A model generated the notes under the pieces. The model searched no databases, was not told the DNA's origin, and saw only the letters and a program-made list of their open reading frames with translations. From NCBI GenBank assembly GCA_025454255.1, contig JALOOU010000024.1, forward strand, positions 1 to 35,620: DNA of 35,620 nt, in the 5' to 3' direction. The position numbers were made by a program, and so were the translations under genes. Positions within the stretch are counted from its first letter, which is position 1, and the number at the start of each line of letters is the position of its first letter. This stretch comes from Desulfobacterales bacterium (GTDB taxonomy: Bacteria; Desulfobacterota; Desulfobacteria; Desulfobacterales; SpSt-501). Of the stretch, positions 32,307-35,620 are shown in pieces.

Positions 32307-34281
32307 CTACGGCTACTTCGAGGAGGCGCGGCTGGGCAAGCCCTACGACCTCGCCCTGCTGCGCCGGATGGCCCCCCTGGCCCGGCCGCACCGGCGCCTG
32401 CTCGGCTGGTCGGTGGCGCTGGTCCTGCTGATCACGCTGCTCGACCTCGCCCTGCCGCTGTTGACCAAGATCGCCGTCGACCGGTTCATCGTCCCCGGCC
32501 GCCCGGAGGCCGCCGAACAGCGGCCGGCCGAAGCGGCGGCCGGCCGCCGGTTGGCCGTCGACCTCGCCGACCCGGAGGCGGCGGCGGCCGCCGGGCGCTA
32601 CCCGGACCTCCTGCGCACGGAGGGCGCGCAGGCGCACATCGATTTCGCGGAGCTGCCGAAGCTCGCTGCCGAAGACCTCAAGCGGCTGCGCCGCGGCGAC
32701 CTGGCCGGGCTGGCCTGGCTGACCCTGGCCTTCGTGCTCATGTCGGCCGCGGGATTCGCCCTGAACTTCGCGCAGGCGATGGTGATGGAGATCGCGGGCC
32801 AGCGGATCATGCACGACCTGCGCATGCGGCTTTTCGCCCACATCCAGAACCTGGCGCTGGAATTTTTCACCCGCAACCCCGTCGGCCGGCTGGTGACCCG
32901 GCTGACCAGCGACGTTCAGAACATGTACGAGCTGTTCACCTCCTTCGTCTCCTTTCTTTTCAAGGACCTCGTGCTGCTGATCGGGATCGCCGCCGTGCTG
33001 CTCGCGCTGAACTGGAAGCTGGCCCTGGTCAGTTTCGCGGTCATTCCGGCGGTGGCGGCCGCCTCGATCTTCTTTGCGCGGCGCGCCCGCGACATCTTCC
33101 GCATCCTGCGCGTGCAGGTGGCCGAAATCAACTCCCGCTTCGCCGAGACGATCGGCGGCATGCGCGTGATCCAGCTTTTCCGCCGGGAGGAGGCCAACTA
33201 CCGGCGCTTCGCAGCGCTCAACCACGAAAATTACCTAACCGGCATGCGCCAGATCCGGGTCCTGGCGGTTTTCATGCCCCTGGTCGAGGTCCTGGCCGTC
33301 GTGGCCGTGGCCCTCATCATCTGGCACGGCGGCGGGCGGGTCCTGGACCAAACCCTCAGCCTGGGCTCCCTGGTGGCGTTCATGGCCTACATCCGCATGT
33401 TCTTCCGCCCCCTGCGGGACCTGGCGGAGAAGTACAACATCCTGCAGAACGCCATGGCCTCCGCCGAGCGCATTTTTCTGGTGATGGACAACACGACCAT
33501 GCTGGCGCCGCCCCCGGCGCCGGAAGCCGGCGCGCCTGCGATCGAGGCGATCGAGTCGCTCAGCTTCGAGCAGGTCGATTTCGCCTATGTGCCCGGGGAG
33601 CGGGTGCTCAAATCGGTCTGCTTCGAGCTGCGCCGCGGGGAGACCCTGGCGGTGGTGGGTCCGACCGGCGCCGGCAAGAGCTCCCTCATCAACCTGATCC
33701 CGCGGCTCTACGACCCCACGGCCGGATCGATCCGGCTCAACGGCCGCGACCTGCGCTCGCTTCCGAGCGGCCTCTTCCGCGACAAGATGGCGCTGGTGAT
33801 GCAGGACCCGTTTCTCTTCTCCGGCAGCATCCGCCGCAACATCTTCGAAACCGACCCGCCCCCGGACCCTGGGCGGATCGAAGCGATCATCGCCGCCGCC
33901 AATCTGCCGGGGCTCGTGGCCCGCCTACCGCAAGGGCTGGACACGCCGCTGGGCGAAGGCGGCAGCCTGATCTCCAGCGGCGAACGGCAGCTGATCGCGA
34001 TCGCGCGCGCCTTTGCGCGCAACCCCCAGCTGATCCTCTTCGACGAGGCCACCTCCTACATCGACTCCCAGACGGAGCGGCTCGTCCAGCAGGCCCTGAC
34101 CCGCCTGATGCAGCAGCGCACGGCCCTGGTGGTCGCCCATCGGCTCTCCACGGTGCGCCACGCCGACCGCATCCTGGTCATGAACCGCGGGCGGATCGTC
34201 GAATCCGGATCGCACCCGGAGCTGCTGGCGCTCAAGGGGTTCTACTTCCGCCTGCATCAGCTCCACCCGCACGGCGCCTGA
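32296..34281 (+). CDS. ABC exporter half-transporter, partner 2 (extracellular insert, degenerate signature)
   Basis: 661 residues from GTG 32296, preceded by GGAGGAGG inside the end of the upstream gene; the frame is open further upstream but that part is a shadow of partner 1. The membrane domain carries an insert of about 70 residues between the first two helices (about 66-138), comparable to the extracellular domain of BmrD. The ATPase domain has Walker A GPTGAGKSS (455-463), an intact Walker B with Glu584 in LILFDEATSYID, and switch AHRLS. The ABC signature is altered from LSGGQ to ISSGE (559-563). Paired with partner 1, this places both defects in the same composite ATP site, leaving one consensus site. 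Confidence 0.93.
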   Translation: MPTDYGYFEEARLGKPYDLALLRRMAPLARPHRRLLGWSVALVLLITLLDLALPLLTKIAVDRFIVPGRPEAAEQRPAEAAAGRRLAVDLADPEAAAAAGRYPDLLRTEGAQAHIDFAELPKLAAEDLKRLRRGDLAGLAWLTLAFVLMSAAGFALNFAQAMVMEIAGQRIMHDLRMRLFAHIQNLALEFFTRNPVGRLVTRLTSDVQNMYELFTSFVSFLFKDLVLLIGIAAVLLALNWKLALVSFAVIPAVAAASIFFARRARDIFRILRVQVAEINSRFAETIGGMRVIQLFRREEANYRRFAALNHENYLTGMRQIRVLAVFMPLVEVLAVVAVALIIWHGGGRVLDQTLSLGSLVAFMAYIRMFFRPLRDLAEKYNILQNAMASAERIFLVMDNTTMLAPPPAPEAGAPAIEAIESLSFEQVDFAYVPGERVLKSVCFELRRGETLAVVGPTGAGKSSLINLIPRLYDPTAGSIRLNGRDLRSLPSGLFRDKMALVMQDPFLFSGSIRRNIFETDPPPDPGRIEAIIAAANLPGLVARLPQGLDTPLGEGGSLISSGERQLIAIARAFARNPQLILFDEATSYIDSQTERLVQQALTRLMQQRTALVVAHRLSTVRHADRILVMNRGRIVESGSHPELLALKGFYFRLHQLHPHGA

Positions 34282-34292
34282 CAACAAATCGC

Positions 34293-34321
34293 TTGCCAAA
34301 GCCCGGTCCGGATGGTATAGA
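34293..34321 (+). promoter_or_regulatory. Putative fhs promoter
   Basis: TTGCCA (34293-34298), a 17-base spacer and TATAGA (34316-34321) lie about 130 bases upstream of the fhs ATG, in the gap after the ABC operon. Confidence 0.55.
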
Positions 34322-34366
34322 ACAGCATTTATTTTTGTGTGTTAATTGAATTGGTTGTCGATTTGA

Positions 34367-34390
34367 GCCCGGCCGCGGCAGGCGCCGGGC
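34367..34390 (+). promoter_or_regulatory. Hairpin in long fhs 5' leader
   Basis: GCCCGGC (34367-34373) pairs with GCCGGGC (34384-34390) around a 10-base loop, in a predicted leader of about 125 bases. A small CCC/GGG stem followed by CCTTTT comes next. I do not recognise a known riboswitch; a regulatory leader is only a possibility. Confidence 0.35.
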
Positions 34391-34453
34391 GCGGTCACCC
34401 CGGTCGGGCCTTTTCCCAACACACCACCACAACTCAAAAGGAGGGATCCACTG

Positions 34454-35620
34454 ATGGCGTACGATGCGACCAAGATGGCGGACTGGCAGATTTCCGAAGC
34501 TGCCGAAAAAAAGATGCCCACCCCCGAGCAGTGGCGCGCCAAGCTGGGGCTCCAGCCGGACGAAATGCTCCCCATGGGCCGGCTGGCGAAGATCGATTTT
34601 CTGAAGATCATCAATCGGCTTAAAGACAAGCCGGACGGCAAGTACGTCGAAGTGACCGCCATCACTCCGACCCCGCTGGGGGAAGGCAAGAGCACCACCT
34701 CGGTCGGGCTCATGGAGGGCCTTGGCAAGCGCGGCAAGAACGTCGGCGGCGCCCTGCGCCAGCCCTCCGGCGGCCCCACGATGAACGTCAAGGGCACGGC
34801 CGCCGGCGGAGGCAACGCGCTCCTGATCCCGATGACCGAGTTCTCGTTGGGCCTGACCGGCGACATCAACGACATCATGAACGCCCACAACCTGGCGATG
34901 GTCGCCATGACCTCGCGCATGCAGCACGAGAGGAACTACAACGACGAGCAGCTCGCTCGCCTGACCGGTATGCGGCGGCTCGACATCGACCCCACCCGGG
35001 TTGAGATGGGCTGGATTATCGACTTCTGCGCCCAGTCGCTGCGCAACATCATCATCGGCATCGGCGGCCGTACCGACGGCTTCATGATGCAGTCGAAGTT
35101 CGGCATCGCCGTGGGCTCAGAGTGCATGGCGATCCTTTCGATCATCAAGGACCTCGCGGACCTCAAGAAGCGCCTGAACGAGATCACGGTCGCCTTCGAC
35201 AAGAACGGCAAGCCGGTCACCACCGGCGACCTCGAGGTCGGCAACGCGATGACGGCCTTCATGCGCAACACCATCAACCCGACCCTCATGAGCACGGCCG
35301 AATACCAGCCCTGCCTCGTGCACGCCGGCCCATTCGCCAACATCGCCGTCGGCCAGTCCTCGATCATCGCCGACCGCATCGGCCTGAAGATGTTCGACTA
35401 CCACGTGACCGAGTCCGGATTCGCGGCCGACATCGGCTTCGAGAAGTTCTGGAACGTGAAGTGCCGCTACTCGGGTCTGAAGCCCCACGTGTCGGTGCTC
35501 ACCGCGACCATCCGCGCGCTCAAAATGCACGGCGGCGGGCCCAAGGTGGTCGCCGGCAAGGCCCTGCCCGAGGAGTACACCAAGGAGAACATCGCCCTGG
35601 TGGAGAAGGGCTGCGCCAAC
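34454..35620 (+). CDS. fhs: Formate-tetrahydrofolate ligase, C-terminus outside window
   Basis: The first 389 residues are in view; the complete enzyme is usually about 555-600. It joins formate to tetrahydrofolate with ATP, giving 10-formyl-THF, in the methyl branch of the Wood-Ljungdahl pathway or for biosynthesis. Diagnostic segments are [20 protein letters not shown] with the nucleotide loop at residues 71-81, [37 protein letters not shown] and [20 protein letters not shown]. The ATG follows an AAAAGGAGG ribosome site eight bases upstream. It has its own promoter and a structured leader. In an anaerobe of this type it suggests a C1 pathway used for acetate oxidation or CO2 fixation, which is inference from the family. 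Confidence 0.96.
   Translation, partial: MAYDATKMADWQISEAAEKKMPTPEQWRAKLGLQPDEMLPMGRLAKIDFLKIINRLKDKPDGKYVEVTAITPTPLGEGKSTTSVGLMEGLGKRGKNVGGALRQPSGGPTMNVKGTAAGGGNALLIPMTEFSLGLTGDINDIMNAHNLAMVAMTSRMQHERNYNDEQLARLTGMRRLDIDPTRVEMGWIIDFCAQSLRNIIIGIGGRTDGFMMQSKFGIAVGSECMAILSIIKDLADLKKRLNEITVAFDKNGKPVTTGDLEVGNAMTAFMRNTINPTLMSTAEYQPCLVHAGPFANIAVGQSSIIADRIGLKMFDYHVTESGFAADIGFEKFWNVKCRYSGLKPHVSVLTATIRALKMHGGGPKVVAGKALPEEYTKENIALVEKGCAN

Noticed and set aside
34322-34453. A tetrahydrofolate riboswitch in the fhs leader
   Set aside because: The leader has a simple GC hairpin but I could not identify the conserved core of the known THF riboswitch.

Overview
The window is a GC-rich, densely coding bacterial chromosome segment with 22 protein genes, two of them cut by the window edges. 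I see no rRNA, tRNA, CRISPR array, transposase, phage or integron gene, and no gap without a gene longer than about 260 bases. Gene content points to an anaerobic, probably sulfate-reducing or syntrophic member of the Desulfobacterota. The indicators are formate-tetrahydrofolate ligase, a giant (R)-2-hydroxyacyl-CoA dehydratase-activase-type protein, several radical SAM proteins, and an IscU/IscS-like pair whose IscS has lost its PLP lysine, as in Archaeoglobus. The taxonomic call is inference.

Layout. 1-4363: a peptide-uptake and processing locus with a divergent solute-binding protein (partial), an N-acyl-D-amino-acid deacylase homologue and two Opp/Dpp-type ATPases; no permease is in view. 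4390-6115 (minus): the IscU/IscS-like pair. 6322-10092: a large AsmA/YhdP-like envelope protein. 10212-11682: a small Cys-rich zinc-ribbon protein and a radical SAM protein. 11778-15030: a MurJ/MviN-type flippase divergent from a tandem CDP-alcohol phosphatidyltransferase. 15172-20162: the 1453-residue activase-type protein and a SagB-like nitroreductase. 20291-25224: UMF1-type transporter, glycerophosphodiester phosphodiesterase, TIM-barrel isomerase-like protein, and a B12-binding-type radical SAM protein with a TPR-like tail. 25381-28293: a pseudo-HAD/AIR-synthase fusion, a TetR regulator and a YbaK-like deacylase. 28417-30405: an RNase II/R-type exonuclease. 30552-34281: a heterodimeric ABC exporter. 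34454 to the end: fhs, partial.

A recurring theme is enzyme-family proteins that have lost hallmark catalytic residues while staying full-frame. The IscS-like protein has Thr203 and Asn202 where the PLP lysine and its neighbouring histidine should be. The deacylase lacks the block that carries the catalytic Asp. The fusion protein has a HAD domain without its nucleophile. The first half of the phosphatidyltransferase has a degraded signature, and one ABC half-transporter has Asp in place of the catalytic Glu. The IscS/IscU pair is the most attractive candidate for unusual biochemistry: sulfide-fed or scaffold-only Fe-S assembly.

Promoters of sigma-70 type (TTGACA or TTGCCA, 17-18 bp spacer, TATAGA-like -10) can be read upstream of several transcription units. 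Two of them lie so close to the start codon that leaderless transcripts are predicted.
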